DNA from: Ancylobacter amanitiformis | GTDB taxonomy: Bacteria > Pseudomonadota > Alphaproteobacteria > Rhizobiales > Xanthobacteraceae | Direction of reading: 5' to 3' | DNA length: 64,000 nt | NCBI RefSeq assembly: GCF_030814815.1 | Contig: NZ_JAUSVR010000001.1 | Location: forward strand, 124,001 to 188,000 | Part shown: positions 10,659 to 19,873 of the stretch, one piece after another | Layout: the number at the start of each line of letters is the position of its first letter | How positions within the stretch are numbered: position 1 is the first letter of the stretch | Program-made: the position numbers and the translations under genes | Notes under the pieces: model-generated | The model's database searches: none | What the model was told of the DNA's origin: nothing | Seen by the model: only the letters and a program-made list of their open reading frames with translations

Positions 10659-12659
10659 TCAGTCGCGCAGCCGGTCCGGCGCGGTGGCCTCCGCCGTCAG
10701 GCTCGCCAGCGCCTCGTCCAGCGTCAGCGTGGTCTGGTTGGGCGAACCGAGCCGGCGGATCGAGACGGTGCGCTCCGCCGCTTCCTTGCGCCCGACCACG
10801 AGAAGCGCCGGCACCTTGGCCAGCGAGTGCTCGCGCACCTTGTAGTTGATCTTCTCGTTGCGCAGGTCGATCTCGACCCGCAGCCCCAGCTTCTTCGCCG
10901 CCGCGACGATCTCGCGCGCGTAGTCGTCGCCCTCGGAGGTGATGGTCGCCACCACCGCCTGCACCGGCGCCAGCCAGAGCGGGAAATGCCCGGCATGGTG
11001 CTCGATCAGGATGCCGGTGAAACGCTCCATCGAGCCGCAGATGGCGCGGTGGATCATGACCGGCGTCTTCTTCGAACCATCGGCATCGACATAGAAGGCG
11101 CCGAAGCGTTCCGGCAGGTTGAAGTCGACCTGCGTCGTGCCGCATTGCCATTCGCGCCCGATGGCGTCGCGCAGCGTGTACTCGAATTTCGGCCCGTAGA
11201 ACGCGCCCTCGCCCGGCAGGATGCCGGTCTTGATCTTGCCGCCGGATTCCGCCTCGATCTGGGTCAGCACCCGGCCCATCACGTCCTCGGCGTGGTCCCA
11301 CACCGCGTCCGAGCCGACCCGCTTCTCCGGGCGCGTGGAGAGCTTCACCACGATCTCCGCAAAGCCGAAATCGGCATAGGTGGAAAGGATCAGTTCGTTG
11401 ATCTTCAGGCACTCCGCCGCCATCTGCTCCTCGGTGCAGAAGATGTGGGCGTCGTCCTGGGTGAAGCCGCGCACCCGCATCAGCCCGTGCAGCGCGCCCG
11501 AGGGCTCGTAGCGGTGCACCGCGCCGAATTCCGCAAGTCGCATAGGCAGATCGCGGTAGGATTTCAGCCCGTGCTTGAAGATCTGCACATGGCCGGGGCA
11601 GTTCATGGGCTTCAGCGCATAGACCCGGTCATTGTCCTCGGTATCGCCGGCCGGCTGCACCTTGAACATGTTGTCCTTATACCAGCCCCAGTGGCCGGAG
11701 GTCTCCCACAGCGACTTGTCGAGCACCTGCGGCGCGTTCACCTCGGCATAGTCGGCCGCGAGACGGCGGCGCATATAGGCGACGAGGTTCTGGAACAGGC
11801 TCCACCCCTTGGGGTGCCAGAACACCACGCCCGGCCCCTCCTCCTGGAAGTGGAACAGGTCCATCTCCCGGCCGAGCCGGCGGTGGTCGCGCTTCTCCGC
11901 CTCCTCCAGCTGGTGGATATAGGCGTCGAGTTCCTCGCGATTGCGCCACGCGGTGGCGTAGATGCGGGTGAGCATCTGGTTATTGCTGTCGCCGCGCCAA
12001 TAGGCGCCGGCCACCTTCATCAGCTTGAAGGCATCGCCCACCTTGCCGACGCTCGGCATGTGCGGGCCGCGGCACAGGTCGAACCACTCGCCCTGGCGAT
12101 AGATCTTGATGGTCTGGTCGGCGGGAATGGCGTCCACCAGCTCGACCTTGAACGCCTCGCCCTTCTCCTTGAAGACGCGCTTGGTCGTCTCGCGGTCCCA
12201 CTCCTCCTTGGTGAAGGGCGCGTCGCGGGCGATGATTTCGCGCATCTTCTTCTCGATCGCGCCGAAATCCTCCGGGGTGAAGGGCTCGTTGCGGAAGAAG
12301 TCGTAATAGAAGCCGTTCTCGATCACCGGGCCGATGGTGACCTGCGTGCCCGGCCACAGATCCTGCACCGCCTCGGCCAGCACATGGGCGGCGTCGTGGC
12401 GGATGAGTTCCAGCGCCTCCGGGCTCTCGCGGGTGACGATCTCGAACTTCGCATCCCTGGTGATCGGATCGGACAGGTCGCTCAGCGTGCCGTCCAGCTT
12501 CATCGCCAGCGACTTCTTGGCCAGCGACTTGGCGATGGAGGCGGCGACTTCGGTTCCCGTGGTGCCGGAGGCATAGGCTCGGACGGCGCCGTCGGGGAAG
12601 GTGAGATGCACGTTTACCGGCTCGCCGGGGACGTTCGGGCTCACGAGATTTTCGGACAT
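10659..12659 (-). CDS. thrS: Threonyl-tRNA synthetase
   Basis: A 666-residue class II synthetase that charges tRNA-Thr in the cytosol. Order: N-terminal TGS domain ([19 protein letters not shown]), the HxxxH-type editing domain ([14 protein letters not shown]), the catalytic core with class II motifs and the zinc site around [10 protein letters not shown], and the C-terminal anticodon-binding domain ending [11 protein letters not shown]. Length is typical. ATG at 12659 ([12 protein letters not shown]) is chosen because the TGS domain begins directly after it. yidD lies 53 bp upstream on the same strand; the yidD-thrS pairing is, as I recall, common in Hyphomicrobiales. Confidence 0.97.
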   Translation of the reverse strand: MSENLVSPNVPGEPVNVHLTFPDGAVRAYASGTTGTEVAASIAKSLAKKSLAMKLDGTLSDLSDPITRDAKFEIVTRESPEALELIRHDAAHVLAEAVQDLWPGTQVTIGPVIENGFYYDFFRNEPFTPEDFGAIEKKMREIIARDAPFTKEEWDRETTKRVFKEKGEAFKVELVDAIPADQTIKIYRQGEWFDLCRGPHMPSVGKVGDAFKLMKVAGAYWRGDSNNQMLTRIYATAWRNREELDAYIHQLEEAEKRDHRRLGREMDLFHFQEEGPGVVFWHPKGWSLFQNLVAYMRRRLAADYAEVNAPQVLDKSLWETSGHWGWYKDNMFKVQPAGDTEDNDRVYALKPMNCPGHVQIFKHGLKSYRDLPMRLAEFGAVHRYEPSGALHGLMRVRGFTQDDAHIFCTEEQMAAECLKINELILSTYADFGFAEIVVKLSTRPEKRVGSDAVWDHAEDVMGRVLTQIEAESGGKIKTGILPGEGAFYGPKFEYTLRDAIGREWQCGTTQVDFNLPERFGAFYVDADGSKKTPVMIHRAICGSMERFTGILIEHHAGHFPLWLAPVQAVVATITSEGDDYAREIVAAAKKLGLRVEIDLRNEKINYKVREHSLAKVPALLVVGRKEAAERTVSIRRLGSPNQTTLTLDEALASLTAEATAPDRLRD

Positions 12660-12712
12660 AGGCTTTTCTCCGGCCCACTCCTGCGAACCACGCAGGTAGG
12701 CTTGTTGGTCGG

Positions 12713-13039
12713 TCAGTTCTCGCCGGTCTCCGGTTTGGGAGCCCGTGCGTAGCGCCACGGCATATACCACACGGCTTTTGGCGGCAATTCGACCGGCACC
12801 GCCTCATAGCCCGAGCCGCCCCAGGGATGGCAGCGGCAGATCCGCCCCGCCGCCATCCAGCCCCCCGCCCACGCGCCGTGGCGCGAGATGGCCCCATCGG
12901 CGAATTCCGAACAGGTGGGGAGATAGCGGCACTGCCGGCCGATGAAGGCGGAAAGACTGTAGCGGTAGACGAGGATCGGCGCCCGCAGCGCCAGACGCGG
13001 CGCCAGCGCCAGCGCGCCCAGCAGGCCGCGCGTCGTCAT
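12713..13039 (-). CDS. yidD: YidD membrane protein insertion efficiency factor
   Basis: A 108-residue protein with the full YidD signature: [33 protein letters not shown] and [12 protein letters not shown], including the conserved cysteines. E. coli YidD assists YidC-dependent insertion of membrane proteins and is bound to the inner face of the membrane through an amphipathic N terminus. Here the gene is not next to rpmH/rnpA/yidC but upstream of thrS. The tail after [10 protein letters not shown] is a species-specific extension. Confidence 0.95.
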   Translation of the reverse strand: MTTRGLLGALALAPRLALRAPILVYRYSLSAFIGRQCRYLPTCSEFADGAISRHGAWAGGWMAAGRICRCHPWGGSGYEAVPVELPPKAVWYMPWRYARAPKPETGEN

Positions 13040-13116
13040 CGCCCCGCGCCCCTAACGGGGAACCACCGCAGGTCCTGCGCGTTGGCGCTGGCGCAGCATG
13101 CGCAGGCAAGGACCAT

Positions 13117-13557
13117 ATGATGACCAAGAACGACGCGCTGCCGGCCCTTCTCTTGTCGTCTCTGGCGGTCATGCCGATGATCAGTCTGGCGCTGCTCACG
13201 GCTCCCGCCAGCGCCCAGCAGATGCCGGCCACCGCCGCGCCCGCCGCCGGCACCCAACCGGATCCCGCGGCTGCCGACTCCGCCGAGGCCGATCCCGATA
13301 TGCAGCGCATTGCCGCCTGCAAGCAGCAGGCCCTCGCCCGGCTGAAGCAGCTTTCGCCCTCGGTGGACGATATCTACATCGATGTCGACGGCCTCACCGT
13401 CGCCACCGCCGATGCCAAGCTCGGCGACACCGCGGTCAAGGGCGTGATCATGGGCGAAGCCTATATCCAACGTGACAAATCCGATTCGGCGAACCGCTTC
13501 CTCTGCCTCACCGGCGAGAAGGGCGAGGTGCTGTTCACCTTCTTCACCATGAGGTGA
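13117..13557 (+). CDS. Secreted/periplasmic protein of unknown function
   Basis: A 146-residue protein with an N-terminal signal peptide whose hydrophobic core (LLLSSLAVMPMISLALL) ends in APASA-QQ, a good signal peptidase I site. An Ala/Pro-rich linker leads to a compact C-terminal domain with DPDMQRIAACKQQALARLKQ and a final strand-rich part ending KGEVLFTFFTMR; two cysteines (AACKQQ and RFLCLTG) could form a disulfide. I recognise no family. It lies on the opposite strand between yidD and the Fe-S scaffold gene, breaking a neighbourhood that is often contiguous in relatives. Confidence 0.7.
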   Translation: MMTKNDALPALLLSSLAVMPMISLALLTAPASAQQMPATAAPAAGTQPDPAAADSAEADPDMQRIAACKQQALARLKQLSPSVDDIYIDVDGLTVATADAKLGDTAVKGVIMGEAYIQRDKSDSANRFLCLTGEKGEVLFTFFTMR

Positions 13558-13563
13558 GTGAAT

Positions 13564-13591
13564 GGCGATGAGCGGACGGCGATGAGCGGAC
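13564..13591. repeat. Tandem repeat, 2 x 14 bp
   Basis: Two perfect copies of ggcgatgagcggac plus four bases of a third, starting 6 bp after the stop codon of the secreted protein and ending before the stop of the convergent Fe-S scaffold gene. Confidence 0.9.
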
Positions 13592-13622
13592 GGCGCTGGG
13601 GGCCGTGCCGAAAGGGCAGCGT

Positions 13623-14123
13623 TCACTCGGCCGCCTGTGTCTCATCCTGCGGCGATCCATTCTCCTGCGTCGTGCTGTCGCGCGCCGCGATCTGGTCGAG
13701 CGCCGCTATCTGATCGAGCGCATCGACCACCGCATCGAAGGTGAGCAGCGTCGAGGCGTGACGGGCCTTGTAGTCGCGCACCGGCTCCAGCACGGCCAGT
13801 TCCGCCCAGCGTCCGCCCGGCGCGGCGCCGTTCTCCTTCAGCATCCGCCGCATTGCCTCCCGCACGTCGCGCAGTTCGGCGGCCGTGGAGCCGACGACCA
13901 GCCCGCCCATGACCGAGGACGAGGCCTGGCCGAGCGCGCAGGCGCGCACCTCATGGGCAAAGTCGGTGACGACGCCGTCCGTCACGGCGAGATCGATGGT
14001 GACGGTGGAGCCGCAAAGGCGCGAATGCGCCGTTGCCGTGGCATCTGGAGAGGCAAGCCGCCCGAGCCGTGGTATATCGGCAGCCAACTCAAGTATGCGG
14101 CGATTATAGACGTCGTTCAGCAT
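13623..14123 (-). CDS. IscU/NifU-like iron-sulfur cluster scaffold protein, Cys-poor variant
   Basis: A 166-residue protein of the IscU/SufU/NifU-N fold. The first two cluster-ligand regions are present, SRLCGSTVTIDL and VRACALGQASSSVM, but the third ligand position reads YKARHASTLLTFDA, where canonical IscU has a Cys after RH. I recall this variant from other Hyphomicrobiales, so it is probably a clade trait and not damage. ATG at 14123 (MLNDVYNRRILELA) matches the usual family start; an in-frame ATG ten codons upstream is possible. The C-terminal tail carries a six-residue duplication (ALDQIA twice). yidD and thrS lie downstream on the same strand. Confidence 0.85.
   Translation of the reverse strand: MLNDVYNRRILELAADIPRLGRLASPDATATAHSRLCGSTVTIDLAVTDGVVTDFAHEVRACALGQASSSVMGGLVVGSTAAELRDVREAMRRMLKENGAAPGGRWAELAVLEPVRDYKARHASTLLTFDAVVDALDQIAALDQIAARDSTTQENGSPQDETQAAE
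13687..13722. repeat. In-frame 2 x 18 bp duplication in scaffold protein tail
   Basis: Two 18-bp units (gcgatctggtcgagcgcc and gctatctgatcgagcgca, 15 of 18 identical) in the last 35 codons of the Fe-S scaffold gene, giving a repeated ALDQIA peptide outside the conserved fold. Confidence 0.85.
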
Positions 14124-14363
14124 GACTTGTCCGTTCGTCGAGCCGCGGGACACGATTTGCCCGCGTTGCAGCCTGCCCCGTGCCGCCTATATAGGAACGG
14201 TGGTTGGCGTGCGAAAGCAACCGGATGCCCCTTCCGGCCATTTCGCGCGGCGACTATGGTCAAGACGTGACGCTGATCTGCGGTGGGTGATGGCACGTAT
14301 GACGAGTTGGACCGGTGAAGCCTCGGTGCCGGATGTGAAATGCGCCGTCGAACGGAGTTCGTC

Positions 14364-15002
14364 ATGGATGCCGTGCTTAAGTCGCTGATGCGTAGCGCCC
14401 AGAGCGAGAGCGAGGCCGCCGCCAGCCGGCGCCCCTCGCGCGAGGAGGCGGAAGCCGCCGTTCGCACGCTCATCGCCTGGGCGGGAGACGATCCCGCGCG
14501 CGAAGGCCTGCTGGATACGCCCAAGCGCGTGGTGCGCGCCTATGAGGAGCTCTACAGCGGCTACAGCGCCGATTCCGAGAAGATCCTCGACCGCACCTTC
14601 GGCGAGATCGGCAATTTCGACGATATGGTGCTGGTGCGCGACATCGAGTTCTACTCGCATTGCGAGCACCACATGGTGCCGTTCGTGGGCAGGGCGCATG
14701 TCGCCTATTTCCCGGTCGAGCGCGTGGTCGGCCTGTCGAAGATCGCCCGCATCGTCGACCTGTTCGCCCGCCGCCTGCAGACGCAGGAGCACCTGACATC
14801 GCAGATCATCACGGCGATGGACGAGACCCTGAAGCCGCGCGGCGTCGCGGTTCTCATCGAGGCCGAGCATATGTGCATGGCCATGCGCGGGGTGCGCAAG
14901 CACGGTGCGTCCACCGTCACCACGCAGTTCACCGGCATCTTCCGCGACGATCCGCAGGAGCAGGTTCGCTTCATGACCCTGCTGCGCGGCATGCGGCCCT
15001 GA
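14364..15002 (+). CDS. folE: GTP cyclohydrolase I
   Basis: A 212-residue enzyme converting GTP to dihydroneopterin triphosphate, the first step of folate synthesis. Diagnostic stretches: [17 protein letters not shown], the zinc/catalytic [32 protein letters not shown], and [15 protein letters not shown] with the second zinc Cys. ATG at 14364 (MDAVLKSLM) is preferred over the Met eight codons upstream because it sits nearer the family start. hisI follows after 5 bp. The 240-bp gap upstream separates it from the divergent Fe-S scaffold gene and should contain both promoters. Confidence 0.97.
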   Translation: MDAVLKSLMRSAQSESEAAASRRPSREEAEAAVRTLIAWAGDDPAREGLLDTPKRVVRAYEELYSGYSADSEKILDRTFGEIGNFDDMVLVRDIEFYSHCEHHMVPFVGRAHVAYFPVERVVGLSKIARIVDLFARRLQTQEHLTSQIITAMDETLKPRGVAVLIEAEHMCMAMRGVRKHGASTVTTQFTGIFRDDPQEQVRFMTLLRGMRP

Positions 15003-15007
15003 CGCCG

Positions 15008-15520
15008 GTGTCCACGGAACCTGCGGCGCCGCTTTTCGCCCCGCGCGGCTCCACCGCCGCGATCGAGGAGGGAGATCGTCTGGCGCCGAAATTCGACGCC
15101 GACGGCCTCCTCACCGCCGTCGCCGTGGATGCCGAGGATGGCACCGTGCTGATGGTCGCGCATATGAACGCGCGCGCGCTGGCGCTGACCATCGAGACCG
15201 GGCAGGCGCATTATTTCAGCCGCTCGCGCCAGAAGCTGTGGAAGAAGGGCGAGGAGAGCGGCCACGTCCAGACGCTGGTCGAACTGCGCGTCGATTGCGA
15301 CCAGGACGCGGTGGTGATGCGTGTGCGCATGGCTGATCTTCCCGGCGGATCACCGGGCGCCGCCTGCCACACCGGGCACCGCTCCTGCTTCTTCCGCTCC
15401 GTCCCGCTCGGTGCCGCGCCGACACCCGATCTCACGCTGACGGTCAACGAGCCGGGCAAGCTTTTCGATCCGGCGGCGGTCTATGCCGCACCGAAGAAGA
15501 CCGACACCCCGCATTTCTGA
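15008..15520 (+). CDS. hisI: Phosphoribosyl-AMP cyclohydrolase
   Basis: A 170-residue enzyme opening the adenine ring of phosphoribosyl-AMP in histidine synthesis. Family motifs: [38 protein letters not shown], the metal site [11 protein letters not shown] and [13 protein letters not shown]. It uses a GTG start 5 bp after the folE stop, with no clear ribosome site between, so translation is probably coupled to folE. It is the single-function HisI form, not fused to HisE. An Ala-rich stretch and a C-terminal tail ([15 protein letters not shown]) extend the core. Confidence 0.93.
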   Translation: MSTEPAAPLFAPRGSTAAIEEGDRLAPKFDADGLLTAVAVDAEDGTVLMVAHMNARALALTIETGQAHYFSRSRQKLWKKGEESGHVQTLVELRVDCDQDAVVMRVRMADLPGGSPGAACHTGHRSCFFRSVPLGAAPTPDLTLTVNEPGKLFDPAAVYAAPKKTDTPHF

Positions 15521-15548
15521 GCCATCCCGACGGACCGCCCCTCACCCT

Positions 15549-15573
15549 GCCCTCTCCCTGTCGGGGAGAGGGC
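15549..15573. terminator. Strong hairpin between hisI and CBS gene
   Basis: Perfect 10-bp arms (gccctctccc / gggagagggc) around a 5-base loop, between two convergent stop codons. The surrounding ctcaccctgccctctccc text resembles a palindromic intergenic unit I recall from many GC-rich proteobacteria. It probably works as a bidirectional terminator although no T-tract follows. Confidence 0.6.
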
Positions 15574-15588
15574 ATACGGGCTCCGGGA

Positions 15589-16020
15589 TCATGTCGAGAG
15601 GATGTACTCGCGCAGCGCGGTGCTCTCGCGCTCCATCTCCGCGAGGCGGTGCTTCACCACGTCGCCGATTGAAATGAGGCCGATCAGCTTGCCCGCCTGC
15701 ACCACCGGCAGATGGCGGAAGCGACCGGCCGTCATGTGCTCCATCACCTGATGCACGGTCTCGTTGCCATCGGTGGTCACGACCTTGGTCGTCATGATCG
15801 CGTGCACGGGATCGTCGAGTCTGGCCGGACCGTCACGGCCGATCACCCGCACCGCGTCGCGTTCGGAGATGATGCCCACCACGTGGAGATCGGCATCGGT
15901 GACGACGACCGCGCCGATGCGCTTCTCCGCGAGAACCGCCATCACCTCGCGCAACGTGGCATCGGGGGCGATGGTCTGAACGTCGTATCCCTTCTCGTCC
16001 AAGATCGAACGAACCGTCAT
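15589..16020 (-). CDS. CBS-domain pair protein
   Basis: A 143-residue protein made of two tandem CBS domains (about residues 8-62 and 75-130), with ligand-lining motifs GIISERDAVRVIG and GLISIGDVVKHRL. Such small Bateman-module proteins bind adenosine nucleotides and modulate partners; the partner is not visible here. ATG at 16020 (MTVRSILDEKGYDVQ) fits the family start. A rhomboid gene lies about 150 bp upstream on the same strand. Confidence 0.9.
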   Translation of the reverse strand: MTVRSILDEKGYDVQTIAPDATLREVMAVLAEKRIGAVVVTDADLHVVGIISERDAVRVIGRDGPARLDDPVHAIMTTKVVTTDGNETVHQVMEHMTAGRFRHLPVVQAGKLIGLISIGDVVKHRLAEMERESTALREYILST

Positions 16021-16170
16021 GGCATTGCTCCTTCCCAGTACCGGCGGCCGGTCGGCATGCGCGCCGGCCACTCGTTATCGGCCGTCACCGCGGGCGCGGT
16101 GCATACCGTTAAGCCGGGAATGATCGATCCTAACGCTGCGCGAGGCAAGAGGCCTGCGCGCCAGCAGCCC

Positions 16171-16998
16171 TCAGCCGTGGCGCGAGCGGGCCACAGAGCG
16201 GTCGTCCGGGTGCCGGGATACCGGATCGAACAGCGGGAACAGCAGCAGGCCAACGAGGAAGCCGCCAATATGGGCTTCCCAGGCGATGCTGCCATCGGGC
16301 GTCGCCGTCATCACGCCGAAGGCGATGTTGATGACGAACCACACCACCACGAAGCTGATCACCCGGCGGTCGCGCATCACCACGGAGAGCGGCGGGGCGG
16401 GGAACTCCACCGACGCGCCGAGAAAGTCCGGCCGCCACGCCTCGCGGCCCTCCGCCGCGAACATGAAGCGGATGGCCGCCGCCATGCAGCCCGACACCGC
16501 CGCCGAGGCGCCGATCATCGGCACCATCTCGCCCTCATGGCTGATGAGGTGCAGCCCCGCCCCCGCCGCCGCGGCAACCGCGAAGAAGGCGAGGAACCGC
16601 ATGGCCCCGAAGCGCTTCGCCACCGGACTGCCGAAGGCGAGCATCCACAAGAGGTTCAGCCCGACATGGGTCCAGCTGCCATGCAGGAACGCATAGGTGA
16701 CGAAGGTCCACGCATCCGCCGCCGTGCCGCCCGGCAGCACGCCATCCGCCAGCAAGGACGGGTCGTAGCGGGCGGGAATGAAGGCGAACAGCGCGAGGAT
16801 CTCGATGCCCATGTCGGGATCGAGGAAGTCGCGCGCCAGCTGGACGACAAGCATCGCCACGGCCAGCGCGGTGATCACCGGCGGCACATTGAGGATCGGC
16901 TGACGCTGCCGCGCGGCGATTTGGGATGGATCAAGCACAGAGATGACATAGGCGCCGACAGGCCCGGCGGCAAGTCGCGCCCGCAGGCCGGCAGCCAC
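16171..16998 (-). CDS. Rhomboid-family intramembrane serine protease
   Basis: A 275-residue polytopic membrane protein of the rhomboid fold. The catalytic pair is visible: Ser in PMIGASAAVSG and His in WEAHIGGFLVGLLL; the conserved YAFLHGSWTHVGLNLLWM supplies the HxxxN-type oxyanion region. About six to seven hydrophobic segments. Rhomboids cleave transmembrane substrates within the bilayer; the substrate here is unknown. ATG at 16998 gives a hydrophilic Arg-rich N terminus; a later start near ISVLDPSQIA is possible. Confidence 0.88.
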   Translation of the reverse strand: MAAGLRARLAAGPVGAYVISVLDPSQIAARQRQPILNVPPVITALAVAMLVVQLARDFLDPDMGIEILALFAFIPARYDPSLLADGVLPGGTAADAWTFVTYAFLHGSWTHVGLNLLWMLAFGSPVAKRFGAMRFLAFFAVAAAAGAGLHLISHEGEMVPMIGASAAVSGCMAAAIRFMFAAEGREAWRPDFLGASVEFPAPPLSVVMRDRRVISFVVVWFVINIAFGVMTATPDGSIAWEAHIGGFLVGLLLFPLFDPVSRHPDDRSVARSRHG

Positions 16999-17179
16999 AG
17001 GGACGTTGCCACCGGCTTAATCCTTGTGATGAACGGAATGCCTATTCATATGGTTAATATCAGTAGTAAGACCCGTTAACATTCCATATCCAGCGTAGTG
17101 CAGAATTTCCGACATCGCTTAGACCAGCATAAAATTCTATCTGTCATGATCTCTTCCATAGACAGGAACGAGGCACGCG

Positions 17180-17833
17180 ATGAACAAGAGGCTCGAACGA
17201 GCCCGTCACGCGACGGTGACAGTGATAATCGGGGCGTTGCTCGGCGTATTCGCCGGCGCGCTGCCAGTCGAGGCGAATGATCGACTGGCAATGCATTCCA
17301 GCTTTCCGGCCAACATGGTGTCGGAAGGCAAGTCGACCACGCCGATCGGCTACGCACAGTTCTGCGAGGAGTATCCGCGCGACTGCGGTAGCGGCAATGC
17401 GCGTGGTGGCAAGGTGGCGCTGACGGAAGCGAACTTCGCCCAGCTCACGGCGATCAACGCCGAGGTCAACCAGCGAATCAAGCCGATGACCGATCTCGAC
17501 CATTACGGCGTCGCCGAACGCTGGACCTATGCCGAGGACGGTTATGGCGATTGCGAGGAATATGTGCTGGTGAAGCGCCGCGAACTGATCGCTCTCGGCT
17601 GGCCGGCGGAAACCCTGCTCATCACCGTGGTGCGCGACCGCGAGAACGAAGGCCACGCCGTCCTCACCGTGGTGACGGATCGCGGCGACCTGGTGCTCGA
17701 CAATCAGGAGAGCGGCATCGTGCTCTGGCACGAGACCGGCTATCGCTTCGTGAAGCGGCAGGCGCAGGGCAATCCCGACCGCTGGGTTTCGCTGGGCGAC
17801 GTGATGGCCCCGCTGACGGTGGGCCAGTACTGA
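17180..17833 (+). CDS. Transglutaminase-like cysteine peptidase (BTLCP/LapG family), secreted
   Basis: A 217-residue protein with a signal peptide (core VTVIIGALLGVFAGALPVEA). The mature part has the papain-like triad of bacterial transglutaminase-like cysteine peptidases: Cys in GYGDCEEYVLVKRREL, His in NEGHAVLTVVTD and Asp in LVLDNQ. The best known relative is LapG, a periplasmic protease that releases adhesins, but no LapA or LapD gene is near, so the target is open. The AT-rich 180 bp upstream (about 17040-17160) is the likely promoter. Confidence 0.88.
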   Translation: MNKRLERARHATVTVIIGALLGVFAGALPVEANDRLAMHSSFPANMVSEGKSTTPIGYAQFCEEYPRDCGSGNARGGKVALTEANFAQLTAINAEVNQRIKPMTDLDHYGVAERWTYAEDGYGDCEEYVLVKRRELIALGWPAETLLITVVRDRENEGHAVLTVVTDRGDLVLDNQESGIVLWHETGYRFVKRQAQGNPDRWVSLGDVMAPLTVGQY

Positions 17834-17838
17834 TGACC

Positions 17839-17864
17839 CGCGAAGGGCGGCTCCGCCCTTCGCG
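17839..17864. terminator. Bidirectional hairpin terminator candidate
   Basis: Perfect 11-bp arms (cgcgaagggcg / cgcccttcgcg) with a 4-base loop, between the stop of the cysteine peptidase (+) and the stop of the gamma carbonic anhydrase (-). No T-run follows. Confidence 0.6.
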
Positions 17865-17894
17865 GCCGTCGAGCACAAGAGCCGGCGCGGCCGC

Positions 17895-18425
17895 TCAGCC
17901 GATCTTCGACAGCCCCTCGGCGAAGCGCCGCCAGTTGCGCACATAATGCGCGGCGGTGCCGTGAATGCGCGTCGCCATCGCGTCGTCCAACGTGCGGATC
18001 GCCTTGGCCGGGGCCCCGACAATCAGCGAATTGTCGGGAAACTCCTTGCCTTCCGTCACCAGCGCGCCGGCGCCGACCAGACAGTTGCGGCCGATCCTGG
18101 CGCCGTTGAGCAGGGTCGCCCCCATGCCGATCAGGCTGTTGGCGCCGATCGTGCAGCCGTGCAGGATCGCCCGGTGGCCGATCGTGCAGTCCTCGCCAAT
18201 GGTCAGCGGGAAGCCCGGATCGGCATGCAGCACGCACAATTCCTGAATATTGACCCGCGCGCCGAGCGCGATGCGCTCATTGTCGCCGCGGATCGTGGCG
18301 CCGAACCACACGCTCGCCTCGTCGCCGAGTTGGACATGGCCGATCACCTCGGCGCTCGGCGCGATCCAGTAGCGGCCGGGGGCCGGAAGCTCCGGCGCAA
18401 TGCCGTCGAGCGCGTAGATCGCCAC
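17895..18425 (-). CDS. Gamma carbonic anhydrase-like hexapeptide protein
   Basis: A 176-residue left-handed beta-helix protein of the YrdA/PaaY/CaiE group. Hexapeptide repeats run through residues 20-150 (ASVWFGATIRGDNERIALG, CTIGHRAILHGCTIGANSLI). The likely zinc histidines are in LCVLHADPG, IGHRAILHG; a Glu/Gln pattern typical of active archaeal Cam is not evident, so catalysis is uncertain. It starts 4 bp before the DUF3126 stop on the same strand, and cysE is next upstream, so the three may form one transcript. Confidence 0.9.
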   Translation of the reverse strand: MAIYALDGIAPELPAPGRYWIAPSAEVIGHVQLGDEASVWFGATIRGDNERIALGARVNIQELCVLHADPGFPLTIGEDCTIGHRAILHGCTIGANSLIGMGATLLNGARIGRNCLVGAGALVTEGKEFPDNSLIVGAPAKAIRTLDDAMATRIHGTAAHYVRNWRRFAEGLSKIG

Positions 18426-18428
18426 GGC

Positions 18429-18641
18429 TCAGTCCTCGAGATCGGTGTCGAGAATGGCCATCTGGAAATTATAGGAGAGGTCGCCGTCTTCCTTGTCCTC
18501 GAACATGATGCCGATGAACTCGTCCCCGATGTAAACCTCGGCGGAATCCTTCTTCTTCGGACGGCCGACGACGCGGATCTGCGTGTTGTTGAACAGTCGG
18601 CGCATATAGGTCTGGATGCGCTCGAAATCCTTCTTTTCCAA
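18429..18641 (-). CDS. DUF3126 family protein, TTG start
   Basis: A 70-residue cytosolic protein: EKKDFERIQTYMRRLFNN, GRPKKKDSAEVYIGDEFIGI, ending FQMAILDTDLED. I recall this as DUF3126, a family of unknown function in Alphaproteobacteria, commonly beside cysE as here. No ATG or GTG exists at the family's N terminus. The codon before EKKDF is TTG, preceded by ggag nine bases upstream, so TTG is taken as the start; the only ATG lies 17 codons inside the conserved region. Confidence 0.85.
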   Translation of the reverse strand: MEKKDFERIQTYMRRLFNNTQIRVVGRPKKKDSAEVYIGDEFIGIMFEDKEDGDLSYNFQMAILDTDLED

Positions 18642-18772
18642 AGCTCTTGTCTCCCGAAATGCGTTGGATTGGGCGGCAGGCTTGCCACGCCGGGCGCGCC
18701 GGCGCAACCCGCAAGCACGCCGCGCGCCGCCCGTCTGCCCTGCCGGGCAGGCGGGACTGGGGACGACGATCG

Positions 18773-19636
18773 TCAGATCGCTTCGCCGAGGAAGGACGGC
18801 ACGTCGTCGATCTGATCGAACATCTGGTCCATGCTCCGCGAGGGCTCCGAGCAGCCCGCCACGCCAACCACCCGGGACGGCACGCCGGCCACCGTGGTGC
18901 CGGGCGGAACCGGCTTCAGCACCACCGAGCCGGCCGCGACGCGCGCGCATTTGCCGACCTCGATATTGCCGAGCACCTTGGCGCCGGCGCCGATGAGCAC
19001 GCCGCTGCGGATCTTCGGATGCCGGTCGCCATGTTCCTTGCCGGTGCCGCCGAGCGTGACACCCTGCAGGATCGACACATTGTCCTCGATGACCGCCGTC
19101 TCGCCGACCACGATGCCGGTCGCATGGTCGAAGAAGATGCCGCGCCCGAACACCGCCGCCGGATTGATGTCCACCTGGTAGACCATCGAGGCGCGGCTCT
19201 GCAGGTAGAGCGCGAAATCCTTGCGCCCGTTCTTCCACAGCCAGTGCGCCAGACGGTGGGTCTGGATGGCGTGGAAGCCCTTGTAATAGAGCAGCGGATC
19301 GACCGCGCGCTGGGTGGCGGGGTCGCGGTCGCACACGGCGAGAATATCGGCGCGTACGGCGAGGCCCAGTTCCGGATCCTCGTTCACCGCCTCGCGGAAA
19401 GCCTGGCGGATGAGGTGGCTCGGCATGTCCACATGGTCGAGCCGCTGGGAGATGCGATGGCCGACCGCTTCCTCCAGCGAGGGATGATACAGCACGGTCG
19501 AATAGATGAAGCTGGCAAGTGCCGGCTCGCGGGCGACGATGGATTCGGCCTCGCCGCGGATGCGCGACCATATCGGGTCGATCTTGTCGATGACCCGACT
19601 GGCGATCTCGGCACGGTGGAGAGAATTCTGAGCCAT
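18773..19636 (-). CDS. cysE: Serine O-acetyltransferase
   Basis: A 287-residue enzyme making O-acetylserine from serine and acetyl-CoA, the committed step of cysteine synthesis. It has the N-terminal helical SATase domain (PIWSRIRGEAESIVAREPAL) and the hexapeptide beta-helix with catalytic motif FFDHATGIVVGETAVI and GDRHPKIRSGVLIG. The C-terminal tail, which in the family contacts cysteine synthase and mediates feedback, ends SFLGEAI, with the terminal Ile that docks into CysK conserved. cysK is not in the window. Confidence 0.96.
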   Translation of the reverse strand: MAQNSLHRAEIASRVIDKIDPIWSRIRGEAESIVAREPALASFIYSTVLYHPSLEEAVGHRISQRLDHVDMPSHLIRQAFREAVNEDPELGLAVRADILAVCDRDPATQRAVDPLLYYKGFHAIQTHRLAHWLWKNGRKDFALYLQSRASMVYQVDINPAAVFGRGIFFDHATGIVVGETAVIEDNVSILQGVTLGGTGKEHGDRHPKIRSGVLIGAGAKVLGNIEVGKCARVAAGSVVLKPVPPGTTVAGVPSRVVGVAGCSEPSRSMDQMFDQIDDVPSFLGEAI

Positions 19637-19873
19637 TGGTCTTGTCCCTGGCCGGCTGTCCCGGTGGCGCCGACCTTTTCAACCTGAGTTGGATGGATCC
19701 TAGCACAGCGCGCGGAACGCGCCCATGCCGGCACCGTCACGGGCGCTTACGCGCCGCGAGCGACGCGCGGCCCGACGCTACATCGCAGCGGCTTCATCCC
19801 CGCTGCCTCGATCATCGGCATGCCGGCCATCGTCCAGGTCCCCCGGCGGCCCCCATCGCGCCGCCTCGATCAC

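Noticed and set aside
10257..12752. Very long open frame on the plus strand opposite thrS (over 800 codons)
   Set aside because: It mirrors thrS codons in a GC-rich genome, has Arg/His/Gln/Gly-rich text without any fold, and covers a certain gene. The same applies to the long frames opposite the hybrid kinase (6538-9036), the ATP-grasp/exporter genes (52953-55313) and putA (28834-31299).
17895..18425. Assigning the hexapeptide protein as an active carbonic anhydrase
   Set aside because: The zinc histidines are plausible, but the catalytic acidic residues of proven Cam enzymes are not evident by eye, so only the family is named.
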